In this document: positions 32,452 through 44,148 of the stretch, one piece after another
Position numbering within the stretch: the stretch's first letter is position 1
Layout: each line of letters starts with the position of its first letter
Assembly: GCA_000151295.1 (NCBI GenBank)
Contig: GG745333.1
Coordinates: forward strand, 445,618 to 504,164
Length of the DNA stretch: 58,547 nucleotides
Source: Allomyces macrogynus ATCC 38327
Lineage: Eukaryota; Blastocladiomycota; Blastocladiomycetes; Blastocladiales; Blastocladiaceae
Reading direction: 5' to 3'
The notes under the pieces: model-generated
What the model saw: only the letters and a program-made list of their open reading frames with translations
Told to the model about the DNA's origin: nothing
The model's database searches: none
Translations under genes and position numbers: made by a program

Positions 32452-34275
32452 ATGATGTCGACGACGCGCCCCGACCGCGCTGCCCAGTACAAGAACCGCG
32501 GCGCCTTCCGCCCGGACGAGCTGCGCCGCCGTCGCGACGAGCAGGTCGTTTCGCTGCGTCGCAAGCAGCGCGACGAACACCTCGCCAAGCGCCGCAACCT
32601 GCCGAGCACGCGCGACCACGACGACGACACTGACAGCGAAGGCGATGATGACGACGACGACGATATCGAGACGTCTGAGCAGGTCAGTCGCTTTCCCGAC
32701 TCGCCAACGACGCGTCGGCAAATCTGGTTTGTGCACACACTGACCGACTCACTCGGTTGCTGCTGTGCAAATCCTGCACTCGTCTAGACCCTCGAGAACC
32801 TGCGCGTCCTCACCGAGCAGGTCTTTAGCGACAATGCTGATGCGCAGCTCGATGCCGTCATCAAGTTCAGGAAGGTGCTGAGCAAAGGTGTGTGGGTGGT
32901 CGCTTTTTGGACATCGAGCGCGCTCAAGAGTTGACCCAACCTTCACTCGCATCTTCTCGCAGAGCGTAACCCGCCCATCGACCCCGTCGTCAACTGCGGC
33001 GTCGTCCCGCGCCTCGTGCAATTCCTCGAGTCGCCTGACCCCAAAATGCAATTCGAAGCCGCCTGGGCGCTCACCAACATTGCGAGCGGCACCGCCGAGC
33101 AGACCGAGGTCGTGCTCATGGCCGGCGCCGTGCCGCACTTCGTGCGCCTGCTGCGCGCCGGATCGATTGAAGTGCGCGAACAGTGCATCTGGGCGCTCGG
33201 AAACATTGCTGGCGACGGGCCCGTGCGTCGCGACCATGTTTTGCAGCAGGGCATCGTGGAACCGCTGATCGAAGTGCTCGCGCAGGCCATTCAGGCCGCG
33301 GGCACCTCGGGCAGCCCGCAGGCTATTTCCATGTTGCGCAACGGGACCTGGGTCGTGAGTAACCTGTGCCGCGGCAAGAACCCGCAGCCGGCGTGGGCGC
33401 TCGTGCGCCCGCTGCTGCCGTTGCTCGCGCGCCTCCTCTACGTGGCTGACGACGAGGTGCTGACGGATGCGGCCTGGGCCGCGTCCTACCTGTCGGACGG
33501 CGAAAACTACAAGATTCAGGCGCTCATCGAGTCGGGCATGGTCACGCGGCTCGTGGAGCTCCTGCGGCATCCGCTCCCGACCGTGCAGACGCCGGCGTTG
33601 CGTGCCGTCGGCAATGTGGCGACGGGCGACGATAACCAGACGCAGGTCGTGCTCAACTGCGGCGCGTTGCCGGCACTCGCTGGGATGCTGCGATCGTCGC
33701 GCGACAACATTCGCAAGGAAGTGTGCTGGACGATTTCGAACATTACGGCCGGCACGACTGAGCAGATCCAGCAGGTGATTGACGCGAACCTGATCCCGCC
33801 GCTCGTACAAGTCTTGCAAAACGCCGACTTCAAGACCAAGAAGGAGGCGTGTTGGGCGGTCTCGAATGCGACCTCGGGCGCCGCGACCAACCCGCTGCAG
33901 ATGCGGTACCTCGTCAACCAAGGCGTGATCAAGCCGTTGTGTGACTTGCTCGCGTCGTCGGACGTGCGCGCCGTCTCGACGTCGCTCGACGCGATCGAGA
34001 ATATTTTGAAGGCTGGCGAGTACGAGCGCGCGCAGCAAAATGACGCGAACCCTTTACGCGCTCTACGTCGAAGAGTGCGGGGGGTACCGACATGCTCTAC
34101 AAGCTCCAGGACCACGCCAACGCCCAGACCTACCCAGCAGTCGTTCAACATTATCCAGCAGTACTTTGACTATGACGACGAGGACGACGAGCAGGTTGCC
34201 AACGTTGACGAGCACGGCCAGTTCACGTTCGACATGTCGGGTGGTGGCCAGGGCCAGACGTTCTCATTCAACTGA
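32452..34275 (+). CDS. Importin subunit alpha
   Basis: Adaptor that binds classical nuclear localisation signals and hands cargo to importin beta. Exons are 32452-32682, 32788-32887 and 32963-34275; introns are 105 and 75 nt. The N-terminal importin-beta-binding region is basic ([28 protein letters not shown]) and followed by an acidic stretch. Armadillo repeats run through the third exon ([47 protein letters not shown]), keeping the Trp/Asn ladder that holds NLS peptides. Between about 34045 and 34140 three extra single bases (in ttt, gggggg and ccc runs) shift the frame and then restore it. The printed frame therefore stays open but encodes about 30 wrong residues where [18 protein letters not shown] is expected. 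The C-terminal acidic tail is normal. Confidence 0.96.
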
Positions 34276-34621
34276 GACCGCGGGTCGTGTCGAGGGGACT
34301 CGGGGCGCGCTGAGCACGCCCATATGTCGAGCCGAGTTCTTTTTTCGTTGTTGCAGTGTTTTCGTGTTCATGCTGCGATCGTTCCACATTCAATTCGTTT
34401 TTGTCCTTCTCTTTCTTCTCCACCACCCCCCACCCGCTCCAGAAGTGTCGCAAGTAGGCATCCGTAAATATGTCCACCGTTGATTTTATTTTGGCCCTTT
34501 TCCGTCATGTTTGGTTGTGCCACAGCATTTGGTGATTCCCCCACGTTGTGCTTCAGTTGCTTCATCTCCACCACCTCCTAAAGCATGATATTTTGGTTCC
34601 GACACGACTACGACTCGCCCA
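34276..34621. other. Spacer between convergent genes
   Basis: 3' flanks of importin alpha (+) and PRP31 (-), T-rich on the plus strand after 34340. No feature recognised. Confidence 0.5.
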
Positions 34622-36638
34622 TCAGCTCGACCCGTTTGGCTTCCCTGCACCGTCGCCCGCCGACTTGTCCTTGCCCACATGCACGAACCCCATCCCCTTG
34701 CCAAACCACCGCTCGTTGGCCGCGAGCACCTTCTTTTGCTGCGCGAGCGGATCGGCAAACTCGAGCCCCTGCACAGGCGTGAACGACAAGGAGGTCGACA
34801 GACCCGAGACCACCGACGAGGCCGTCCCCGTCACCGCCGGTGCAGCAGCAGCAGCCGCGGAACTCGTCGCGCCCGGACGCACCGACGCAACCCCCGCGGC
34901 AAGCGCGAGCGTCGACGTCGCCGTCCCCGCAACCGGCGTCGGGGCCAACAGAGCCGTGGCCGCCCCCGGCGTCGTCGACGTGTACCCCCCAATCGCCTTG
35001 AGCTTGGCCTTGAGCTTGTCCGACATTTTCGCGCGCGTCTTGGCATCGACCGCGGGCCCGCGCACCTTTCCCGTCATGACCGTCGACGTGCCACGCATGG
35101 CCGTGGTACCAGCAACAGTCGCTTGTGCCGACGACGAGAGGAGGCCGAGACCGCGGGTTTCGCCGTAGACGATGATTTCCTCTTCGGCGTGCCCGAACGC
35201 CACGCGGTTCGCGGCCTTGTGCACGTCGGTGACCGTGTACTGTTCCTTGATTTTCCGAGCGCGACGGCCGCCGCGCCGTTTCTTGGGCGCTTCGTCGGGG
35301 ATCGGCAGGGCCTTGGTGGATTTGAGTGGGGGTGGAGCCATGGCTTTTTCGAGGTGGCGGTCGAGGTCGGCGCGCACTTTTTGGCCGTAGGAAGCTACGT
35401 TTGGAGGAACGAATTTCGGTGAGTCGAGGTTCGCTTCGCAAGTTCGAGGAGAAGCGCAACATACCATCACGATGTGCCTTGGCCAAATCCATCCGCGCGC
35501 AAAGGCACACCTTGGCCGCGACCATGCGCGCGGCCTTTCGCCTGAACTCGGACGGCGTCAACCGCACCAGATCCGCGTCCCAGACAAACCCGCGGTGCCT
35601 CCCCAGACCCAAATTACTGAACCCCTGCGGCGCACCCGCGACCGCGGCGCCGACTACTCCACCTTCGCGCGAGCTGCTGACCGCCGCCACTCGCGCGGCC
35701 TGACCCAGCACAAGCAAATTACACGCCGGGATCCGGCACAGCGCGGCCAATCCACCCGCGGCACCCATAAGCCGCGCCGCCACCGCCGTCCCGACAAGCG
35801 CCGACACATTCGGCGCGAGCACGTGCATCCGCGACTCGATATACCGCAAAAGCGTCGCGCGTGCCTGGTCCAGCGCGATCGCGACGCGGCACGCCTCGTC
35901 GGTCTTGGCCATGGCCTCGGGCGTAAGCGTGCGTCCTCGCGACGTCAGTCGGTACGTTCCCGGCTCCGCGCTGCTGCCCTGCTTGGTCGATGTCGACAGC
36001 GCGAGCGTGACCGACAGCGCCATGGCCTGCGGCAAGTGCTCGCACAATTTCTCGTGCGAGATCGTTTCGTCGTCCAAGTCGTGCCCGAGCGCCTGCGCGG
36101 TACGAATGTAATCGAGCGGCGACCGGATCAGGCTGGACAGTTCCGGGAACCGTGGACCCCAGTGGTCGATCACGTACTTGTGCAGGATCGCCAGGTCGTG
36201 GTCGAGGTCCGGGATCAGGTTGTTCGCGGCCACGACGGTTTGGTACTCGGCGTCGTCGACGTCGGGCGTTCCGGCGGCCGCCGAGGAAGAGTCGGCCGTG
36301 GCCAATTGCTGGAGCGTTTCGACGCGCTTGAGCAGGTCCTGGAATTGCCGCGAGTAGTAGACGCGCGCCGCGGATTGCAGGTCGCCGCGCGCATCGCGCA
36401 CGAGAGCGGCGACGCGGGCTTGGTAGTTGGCGGCCGCAGCAGCGTCCTCGGCGTCGAGGTCGCCGTCAGCCATGTCGGCGTCGTCATTGTTAGCAGTGCT
36501 GGGAGAATTTGCGGGGGACGGGGCGGCTGCGCTCGAGTCGGCAGCGGACTGGTCGTAGTTCTCGCCGTCAAGCCCGGGGCCCAGGTCGTCGAGGTCGTCG
36601 AGGTCGGCGAGGAGCGAGTCGGAAATGTGCGTGGCCAT
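34622..36638 (-). CDS. PRP31: U4/U6 small nuclear ribonucleoprotein PRP31
   Basis: Spliceosome protein that binds the U4 snRNA/15.5K complex and helps assemble the U4/U6.U5 tri-snRNP. Exons are 36638-35465 and 35394-34622 with one 70-nt intron. The acceptor TAG at 35397-35395 is preferred because it gives the normal intron length and keeps phase; a closer AG would leave only 30 nt. The start MATHISDSLLADLDDL matches the family; codons upstream to 36683 are open but unlikely. The NOSIC and Nop domains are visible (IESRMHVLAPNVSALVGT, MGAAGGLAALCRIPACN). Then come the basic KKRRGGRRARKIKEQ segment and the conserved C-terminal SFTPVQGLEFADP. There is an acidic/Ala-rich N-terminus and a Thr/Ala-rich linker. 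Confidence 0.96.
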
Positions 36639-36948
36639 GGTCTGCGGCAGGTTGCGTGGGTGCTTTGCCGAGGAGTGGAGCACAGTGGTCGTGAGCGGAA
36701 TGGTGGAATGCCAAGGACGCTTAAGCGGTCAGTCCCGCTGGGGATGTGACTGGCGTTTGACTCGAACAAAGGCTGCGACAGCATCATCCAAGCGCCAGCA
36801 CGCGAAGCTGCGGTACAGATGGAAACGCAGGAATCAAACACTGCCCCAGACGTGATCAAGGATGGAGCGTCGTCGCGCGTCCTGATCCAACCGCTCCCGC
36901 TCCCCTCACAGCTTCGCATTGATCCAATTTGACCTGATCACTGCCATC

Positions 36949-37545
36949 ATGTCTGCATCCTCGAGCACGTTCACCGAAAGCCGGCCCAAATCGTTCTTGC
37001 CCGACGTCACCGGCAACTTTCAGCTCGAGCCCTTGTTCCCACCAATTTGCACGCCAGGAGCAAGCGACGTTGCCGTCCATGATTGCGATCCGGACGCAAA
37101 GCTCACGACCAAGGGCCTGGTCGTGGAGAGCGCATTGGTCGGTTCCAAGCCGGAGGATGAGCCGACCGTTGCCAACGATGAGGAGGAGGTCGACTTGACT
37201 CGTGAGAACGCGTCTTTGCATGATTTGCCGCTCGATGCGGCACCGGACGGCGGCCTGTCTGCGATCCTCGTCGTGGTCGCGTCGTTGCTTCCCAATGTTT
37301 CCATTCTCGTTATGTGTGAATCCACCACCGCAAAAAAGAACCTGTCCTGCAGCACCGAACATGCATGTTCAGACTCCGGCGCGACTCTAGGCATCCAATA
37401 ATCGTTTGGTATCGATCAAAAGGACCTGCCCAACGCCGAGTTCAAGGGCCGTGCAACAGCGGCTGAAGTATCGCTCGTCGGCAGCGTCTCGTTTGGCGAC
37501 GCGAATTTACTTCGCGTCTACAGTGGCCGGCTCGCCGACGTCTAA
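36949..37545 (+). pseudogene. Truncated monocarboxylate-transporter-like copy
   Basis: The N-terminal 140 codons parallel those of the intact relative at 38429 (shared EEEVDLT, ENASLHDLP / ETASLHDLP, PDGGLSAILVVVASLL). After an intron-like gap ending CTCTAG at 37390, the matching second exon begins GC ATC CAA but reads TAA (37399-37401) where the relative has a Tyr codon. Homology continues as KDLPNAEFKGRATAAEVSLVG and VYSGRLADV, then a second TAA near 37543, after which resemblance is lost. The donor side (CTCGTTATG) also differs. Two stops plus loss of all but the first membrane helices make it dead. Confidence 0.85.
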
Positions 37546-38428
37546 CGCGTCGCCGTGACAGGGTCAGTGCCAGCCATTACGGGCGCTTTGGATCCGTCCG
37601 GTTTTGCAATCATCATGTCGACACCGCACGGCTTTGCCGCCGACATGGGTTCTGACATAGCGATTTCCAGCACTGGAGAAGCGAGCTGAGGCCCGAGTGC
37701 GCCGAACTGTGACCGGAATGATGGGATAGGGTGCGGTCGTGCACGCTGAGGCCGCGGGATCGCTGGAGAGCGTGCGGTCAGCGCGGGCGTGTGCTGTGTC
37801 ACTGGCGCAACAGCAGCACAATACTTGCCGGCAAGCAGAAGATGAGGTCAGCAGAGTCGATCGCGTCAAGTACGCTTCGCCATTCTACAAATGCGGTCGT
37901 TTCCACTTATTCTCTCGGTGTGCCGTTTTCTCAGCTTTCAACCGAACACTCTCTCATTCCGCATCCGCTGTCCTGACTATCGACTCCAGACCGGACTGTG
38001 GGCAATGTTCCTCAACATCGCCACTCATTGCACTACATACTTGCAACATTTGACATTTTCGGGCCGTGCTGCACATTTGACTCGATCGCCATCCACGTCC
38101 GCGTCACTGGTCCCAATTTGGATCTGCGCCTCGTTCGGCCATGTTTTGTGACGGCGTTCGACCACCTCCTGCACGAGCCACCTCCGAATGAACAACGCCA
38201 TGTGATGTCCGACTCGACGCGCAACTTGCTGGCGATGCTCTGATCAGCTTTGACATGGCGTGCATGGCGCGCGGCCTGCGTGCGCTGGTCCGCGCGAAAC
38301 GCATGTCTTAGGCTTCGAGCACTTGAACGCCGGCGTCGCGCGCTTGCTGGACCAACCGCTCCCATTCCCGCTCTCGCTCCTGCTTCTCGACCAGCGTTGC
38401 AACGACCTATTCCGATTCGCCCGCCATC
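37546..38428. other. Spacer between the dead and live transporter copies
   Basis: About 880 bp without a convincing gene. Several short plus-strand frames between 37890 and 38250 have an even amino-acid mix but no recognisable domain and frequent stops. It may include decayed sequence from the duplication. Confidence 0.35.
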
Positions 38429-40185
38429 ATGACCGCCTCAATTCCTTCAGGAAGCAGGCCCAACTCGTACCTGCCCGCAATCACCGATGATTTCCACCTG
38501 GAGCCTTTGTTTGCACCAAACTCAGCGTCACCAGGGGTGCATGATGTTGTCGTCGACGATCGCGACCCAGATGCGGCTCCCACGACCAAGGAATTGCTCG
38601 TTGAGCAGACGCCCGTTGGTCGGTTCCAAAGTAGACCAGCTTCTTGCGCACGATGATGACGAGGAGGAGGTCGACTTGACAGGCGAGACCGCGTCCCTGC
38701 ACGATTTGCCGACGCCAGCGCCTGACGGCGGTCTTTCGGCGATTCTCGTTGTGGTCGCGTCGTTTCTCGTCAATTTCACCACGCTGGGTATGGATGGCTG
38801 CTGCAGAATGCCGTCCACGCGAACGTTTGCTCAGACTGCATTGCTGTCGTAGGCATCCAATACTCGTTTGGAATTTACCAGAAATACTTGCCGAATGCGG
38901 AATTCAAGGGCCGCGCGACCGCGGCCGAAGTCTCGCTCGTCGGGAGCGTGTCGTTTGGTTTCATGTACCTCCTCGGCGTGTACAGTGGGCGGCTCGCCGA
39001 CGTTTACGGGTACCGGCGCATGGTGCTCGCCGGTACGATGATCATGGTCGTTGGGCTGGTGCTGGCCGCGTTTGCGACCGAATTGTGGCACTTGATGGTC
39101 ACGCAGGGTCTGTTGCTCGGGATTGGTTGCTCGGTCACGTATTTCCCGGGCGTGGCCGTAAACGCGCAGTGGTGGGACCGGTACCGGTCGCTGGCCACGG
39201 GAATTGCCGTCGCAGGCGCGGGAGCAGGTGGGTTGGCCGTGGCCAATGGGTCAGAAGCGCTGCTCAACTCGGTCGGGCTCAAGTGGACGCTGTTGATCAC
39301 AGCGCTGGCTACGCTCATCCTGCAGCTCGTGGCCGTCGCACTGCTCAAGACCCGGTTCCCGACGCGGTCACGGCCACTGCGCGAAGCGCTTAGCAACGCG
39401 ATTGATTGGCAATTATTCAAGACGCGCGCATTCCCGCCGCTCATCATTGGCGTGTTCCTGAACCCATTCGGGTACTTTCCTGTTTGCTGCGCACCTTTTG
39501 ACCCGAAGAATGTGGACAAGTTCGCTCACTTGCCTGTCTGCACTGTCCGCTAGTTATTTAATTCCTTACTGTCCGTATCATTTTTCCTGTTTTCTGCACA
39601 CCTTTTGACCCGAAAACTGGTGGACAAGTTCGCTCACTTGCCGTTCTACACTGTACTCCAGACTTCATCCCGTCGTACTGCCAAGCTCAGGGCCTCGCGA
39701 GCACGTCGGGCGCGATGCTGCTGACCGTCATCAACATCACGTCCGTCGTCGGCCGCATCGCTGTCGGTTTCCTCGCTGACCGGTGGGGTAACGTCAACTG
39801 CTACTTTGCGTCGACCATGTTTGCGGCCATCTCGTGCCTCGGCATCTGGCTGTGGACTGCCGCAATTCCCGGGCTCGTCGTGTTTGCCGCGGTCTTTGGG
39901 TTCTGCTGTGGCGGGCTCGCGTCACTGATGCCCTCCGTGACGGCGCAGCTGTTTGGGACCAAGGGGCTCGCGACGTCAATTGGTTTGATTTACTCTGCCG
40001 AGGCCGTGGGCCATTTGGCCGGCCCACCGCTCGCGGCGCTGTTGATTCGCGACGACTCGCCGTTGCCGTCGCGCGGGTACGCGGGGTTGATCGCATACGC
40101 CGGCGCATTCTCGCTGGTCGCCGGAATGTGCCTTGCGTACGTGCGGTACGCGGTGCTCGACCGCACTGTGTGGAAGAAATTGTAG
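38429..40185 (+). CDS. MFS monocarboxylate-transporter-like permease (frameshifted)
   Basis: Membrane transporter of the MCT/MCH branch; the substrate cannot be told from sequence. The acidic N-terminus is cytosolic. The family signature PDGGLSAILVVVASFL sits in helix 1. A 65-nt intron (38788-38852) joins TTLG to IQYSFGIYQKYL. Later helices include FMYLLGVYSGRLADVYGYRR, the MFS loop typical of MCTs. A second interval (about 39480-39661) separates NPFGYFP from FIPSYCQAQGLAS and contains a duplicated ~70-bp segment. The last part (39715-40185) holds the C-terminal helices (VVGRIAVGFLADRWGNVNCY) and ends YAVLDRTVWKKL. Comparison with the pseudogene shows one extra base near 38618-38625 that shifts the frame after TPVG. 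I could not place the second intron in a phase-consistent way. Confidence 0.82.
39484..39661 (+). repeat. Imperfect duplication of an intron-like segment
   Basis: 39484-39555 and 39588-39661 match along about 70 bp (shared caccttttgacccgaa and tggacaagttcgctcacttg), separated by a 32-bp AT-rich spacer. Each copy begins tgttt(g/t)ctgc and ends in an AG (gctag, ctccag) like a splice acceptor. Confidence 0.8.
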
Positions 40186-40459
40186 TCTGTAGATTTGTAA
40201 CTTTTTGGAAAATCGTTGATTTTGGTGGATTTGTGTCTGGACGACGAATGTTGTGTGATCAGCGGCACAGTCACAAACGACTGGTGTCGTCTGTCATCCT
40301 GTGCAATCACCTCGTCATCGACACTTCTCCCCGCACTGGACCACCAGCGTCAAGACTCGGCAACTCGCCGCACTTCGCTGCGCGCGCTCCGCCCTATCTG
40401 CCCCGGCAAGGCCGCTACAGCATCAGCACCCCGCCACGAGCGATTTGTTCCAGACCATC

Positions 40460-43407
40460 ATGGCATTCCTCGGCGCGCGCGTTCCTGATGTGCCCGTATG
40501 GGACCCCAAAGACGAAGAGGACGATATCTTGGCCGTCGATGTGGTCACGGTCACGGCGCCCGCATCACCGGACATTGCTCCAAGGGCGACGGCAGTTGCT
40601 GCCAGCTGGGACTCACTGCGCACCTCGACGACGGACGGCACCGACACGCTCGAGCCGCCTGCACCAACGGCGACGGATAATGGCTCCGTGCCCATGGACG
40701 CTGATGTGATGCTCCCGCCACCGGCTCCGGCTCCACCGGTCCGGCCGCGACGGACGTCGACGCGCGCAGCCAAACGACCAAGCGACGCGCCCGTGCACCT
40801 GTTCTTTACGCGCCGTGCCGCTGCCTCGACCGCAGTAAGTGACGGTGATGCGGGCCGCGAGCAAAAAGTCGACGTCATTTCCGTCGAGCTTGAGGAGCCG
40901 CCGCCCAAGCGGCAGGCGACGCGTGCCAGCAAAGCCGCGAGCAAGAGAGCCAAAACTGGCGCTTCTACGACCAAATCGTCGGGCCCGACGACACGCAGCA
41001 CGGCCGCGGCTGCCGCGAAACTCGGCGCATCCACAAAGTCGAAACCGGCGGCCACGTCGTGACCAGTTTTTTTGCGTCCAAGGCTGCCGCTGCGCCGACT
41101 CCCCTTCCACCACCCGCTGACGCTGACACCGGCACCAGCGCCAATACTGCACCCGATTCCCACTCTTCCGTTGACATCACGACCGTCGACACGGACGACG
41201 ACTATTTCACCGGCCCGCGCCCGCCGACACGACATCCACCTGCACACCGGTTCCCGCGCCTGCCGCAAGCTGCCGCCCGCGGCACGCTTGCGGCTATTTA
41301 CGACCGCGACGAATTGCTCGACGACGCCGAGGCGCTTGTGCGGCACATTGCTCGTGACGCGCGGCAGGAAGCCGACCGGTCGAATGCGGCGATGCGCAAG
41401 TTTTTTGGTCCGGTCGCGGGCCAGTCGCTGCACCCGTTTTTCCAGAAACGGAGTCAGCCAACCGAGACGATTGTCGTCGACGGTGATAGTGATGTCGAGG
41501 TGGTGACGACGACGGGACCGCGCAAAAAGTGGCCGCGGCGGGACGCGGCGATGCCGACGCGCGACCAGGTGCATGTTGGTCGGCTGGAGGACGAAATGGA
41601 CGCATCATCACCGCCATCGTACGCTCGATTCCCGTGTCGCATAACGGTACCCAAAGCTGATCCGCTCCCGCCGCTCCCACCGCTCCCCGCCCCCGATCCC
41701 GGCGCAAACGCCGTCCCGCTCCTGTTCTCGGCCGAAGATGACGAGCTCTTCGAGGAATTGGCCGCATCCAGCGTGCCTGACCCGCCCGTCCCGCCACCCG
41801 GATTGGACGCCAATATGTGGTGTGTCAAGTATGCTCCGCAGCGCGCCACGGACGTGCTCGGCAACGCGCACGTCGCGGCGACCCTCGTGTCGTGGCTGAC
41901 GGCACGGGCGCTGGAAAAGAAGGCACCCGTCAACGCGTTTACCAAGCTCAAACAGGGCAAGAAGCCTTCCGCCGCGTCGGCGCCACTACCACCACGGAAA
42001 TAGCCGAAACGGCCGCACCTGACTGTGTCGAGCGACTCGGACGACTTTGTCGTGCACGACCATAGCGGCGACGAAAGCGACTACATGGATTCGTCGGACG
42101 ATGACGACGACGAGGTGGATGGGGACGACGCGCCACGACGCCGGCGGCGGCGGCATCGCGGTACCGCGTCACGGCACGGATTGCGATTCCGCAAGTCCGG
42201 GATCGTTGTGATCGAGGGCCCGACTGGCTGCGGTAAGTCGGCGCTCGTTTACGCGGCTGCAGCTGAGACCGGGTGCGCCGTGTTTGAGGTGAATCCCGGG
42301 ACCAAGCGCGGCGGCAAAGATCTCGAGACGCTCGTGGGCGATATGATGCAGAACCATACCCTGACGATGCCCGGCGGGAGTGCCGCGGGCAGTGGCAACG
42401 TCGCGCAGTCGCTGTTGCTGCTCGACGAGGCCGATATCCTGTTTGACGAGGACAAGACCATGTGGGCGGGCGTACAGGCACTGGCTGCGCGTACCAAGCG
42501 GCCGATCGTCGTGACGTGCGCGACCGCTGACGACTTGCCGCTCACGACGATCCCGCTGGCTAAGATTTTGACGGTGGATGCGCCCGCGCGCGGGATGGTC
42601 GTGCAGTATTTGCAGGCGGTGGTGCATGCCGAGGGCCAGTGCTGGGCGCGCGAGACAATTGATGCGCTGCTCCCGGCCAATATGGATTTCCGCGGCGCGA
42701 TCATGGCCACGCAATGGACCGCGATTTGTAGGCGGCACGCGGTGCCGGCTGATTTGCTGCGGCCAGCGTCGTCATTCTCCACCTATTTCCACCTGGATAC
42801 CAACACTAACGATGCTGACGATCTTGACGCGCAGCTCGTGCAACTCGACCTGGCCGTTTCCTGGGACGCGATCCGCTTGCCACTATCTGAAGCGTGGAGC
42901 ACGACCGAGCCCGAGACCATGGTCGCACCGCACCCGGATGCCCTCCTGGATCCTGCCGGCAGTATTCCGGTTCCGCACACCGCCGTCGCGACGCCGTGGC
43001 AGCCGGCGCTCACGAGACTGGACTCGATGCGGCCGCAGGTGGCCGGTTTCGACGGCGACGAAGTGGACCCATACCTGTTTGCCGTCGAGGACTGTCTCGT
43101 CCGCGAGCTGCGCATGGCTCCGATCAGTCCGGGTCGTGCGCGCGCACAGGTGTGGATGGATGTGGTGGACATGGTCGCGGTCATGGCGCGGTACGACTTG
43201 GGCGTGCTCGATGCGACGGCCAACGCGCCGGGACGCAAGACGCGGAGGTACGGATTTTTTGCGATATTCTTGGGTGTGGACGCGAACTTGTGTGACTCAG
43301 ATTTTGATCTCACCAGGCGATACGTCAAGACGCACTTTGAGGCAAACCGCGGCACGCTGCAGCAGCTCGTCGCGGGGACCGTGGGGCCGGCGAGCGATGA
43401 CGAGTGA
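40460..43407 (+). CDS. ELG1: ELG1/ATAD5-like RFC subunit (PCNA unloader), with frame disruptions
   Basis: Large subunit of the alternative RFC complex that removes PCNA from DNA after replication. The start MAFLGARVPDVPV is followed by a long disordered basic/acidic region, with FF-containing motifs (LFFTRRAA, TSFFASKA, HPFFQKR) that could be PIP-like. The WCVKYAPQRATDVLGNAHV segment (41815-41880) is the entry to the AAA domain, and the acidic SSDSDDFVV insert matches ELG1. Then come Walker A EGPTGCGKSALVYAAA (about 42215), an EVNPGTKRGGKD segment and Walker B LLLLDEADILFDEDK. The C-terminal RFC-like region ends at TGA 43405. Two breaks occur: a frameshift near 41050, beside a run of seven T, and an in-frame TAG at 42001 within a basic stretch (PPRK*PKRPH). 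Both could be sequence errors. Confidence 0.85.
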
Positions 43408-43709
43408 CCGGCCCGGTTTGGGTGTGCAGAGAAAATCCATGTGCATTTGTTTGACGTGATGTTGGATACTTGACCTCCAATGGACAGACGCGTCAGAATG
43501 CTGCGTCACTCACTCTCTCACACATCCATCCATTTCCTCACTGTTGCTTGCCGACTGTTGGAAGAACGCTTTCCGATCTCGTGGTGCAGGATCTCACGAC
43601 TCGAACCCTGCAAAGTCCTGCCCCTACACGCTCCAGCTCCTGCAAGCGACGCGACCGCCTCCTGCACCGCTACGGCCTCGACTTGTTTTCGACGCGCTAC
43701 GCTCTTCCA
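43408..43709. other. Spacer
   Basis: 3' flank of ELG1 and leader of the next small gene. An open frame continues upstream of 43710 but has no coding character. Confidence 0.4.
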
Positions 43710-44018
43710 ATGACCCGCTCCGCCGTCGCAGCCGGCCGAGCTTTGACCCTCACTGCGCACCGTGCACTTGGCCATGGCACCGTGTCCCAGGCCGCGACGC
43801 GCGTTCAACCAAGCACGCAGTCGCGCTTCAGGTTCAAGATGATCAAGCGCGACCACATGGAGCCCGACGCGGTGCATTATTGGCGCATGTGGTACTATGG
43901 TCGGTACTGCCCATCGATCTGGGAGGGCGCGACATGGTTGCGCTCGCGTATTTGCGAAGCTGACCTGGCCATGATCGCACGACGAGGCCGACTGCAGGCC
44001 GATGAAGCCACGTCGTGA
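43710..44018 (+). CDS. Small unknown protein, possibly mitochondrial
   Basis: 102 aa from ATG 43710 (MTRSAVAAGRALTLTAHRAL). The first 40 residues are rich in Arg, Ala, Ser and Thr with no acidic residue, as in a mitochondrial presequence. An aromatic block follows (DAVHYWRMWYYGRYCPSIWE), then a charged end. I recognise no family; the aromatic block is reminiscent of small respiratory-chain accessory subunits, but that is only an impression. The frame extends upstream to 43470, but those codons look like leader. Confidence 0.45.
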   Translation: MTRSAVAAGRALTLTAHRALGHGTVSQAATRVQPSTQSRFRFKMIKRDHMEPDAVHYWRMWYYGRYCPSIWEGATWLRSRICEADLAMIARRGRLQADEATS

Positions 44019-44148
44019 ACTCGGGCGGCAATGATCACCAGGACCACATCCACGAGGAATTCGAGGCGCTCGTTCATCGTTCCTTGGCGCAATCAAAATC
44101 CATCTATGTGCGTTTGTCTCGTGTTGTCGTCGGTCATGATTGAAATGT

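Noticed and set aside
32749..34038. 429-codon minus-strand open frame
   Set aside because: Antisense to the importin alpha armadillo repeats; no motif of its own.
35435..35464. 30-nt intron in PRP31
   Set aside because: Phase also fits a downstream TAG giving a 70-nt intron with a branch-like ctcac, in line with the other introns.
38000..38430. Small gene upstream of the live transporter
   Set aside because: Short frames with an ordinary amino-acid mix but stops and no recognisable motif; insufficient support.
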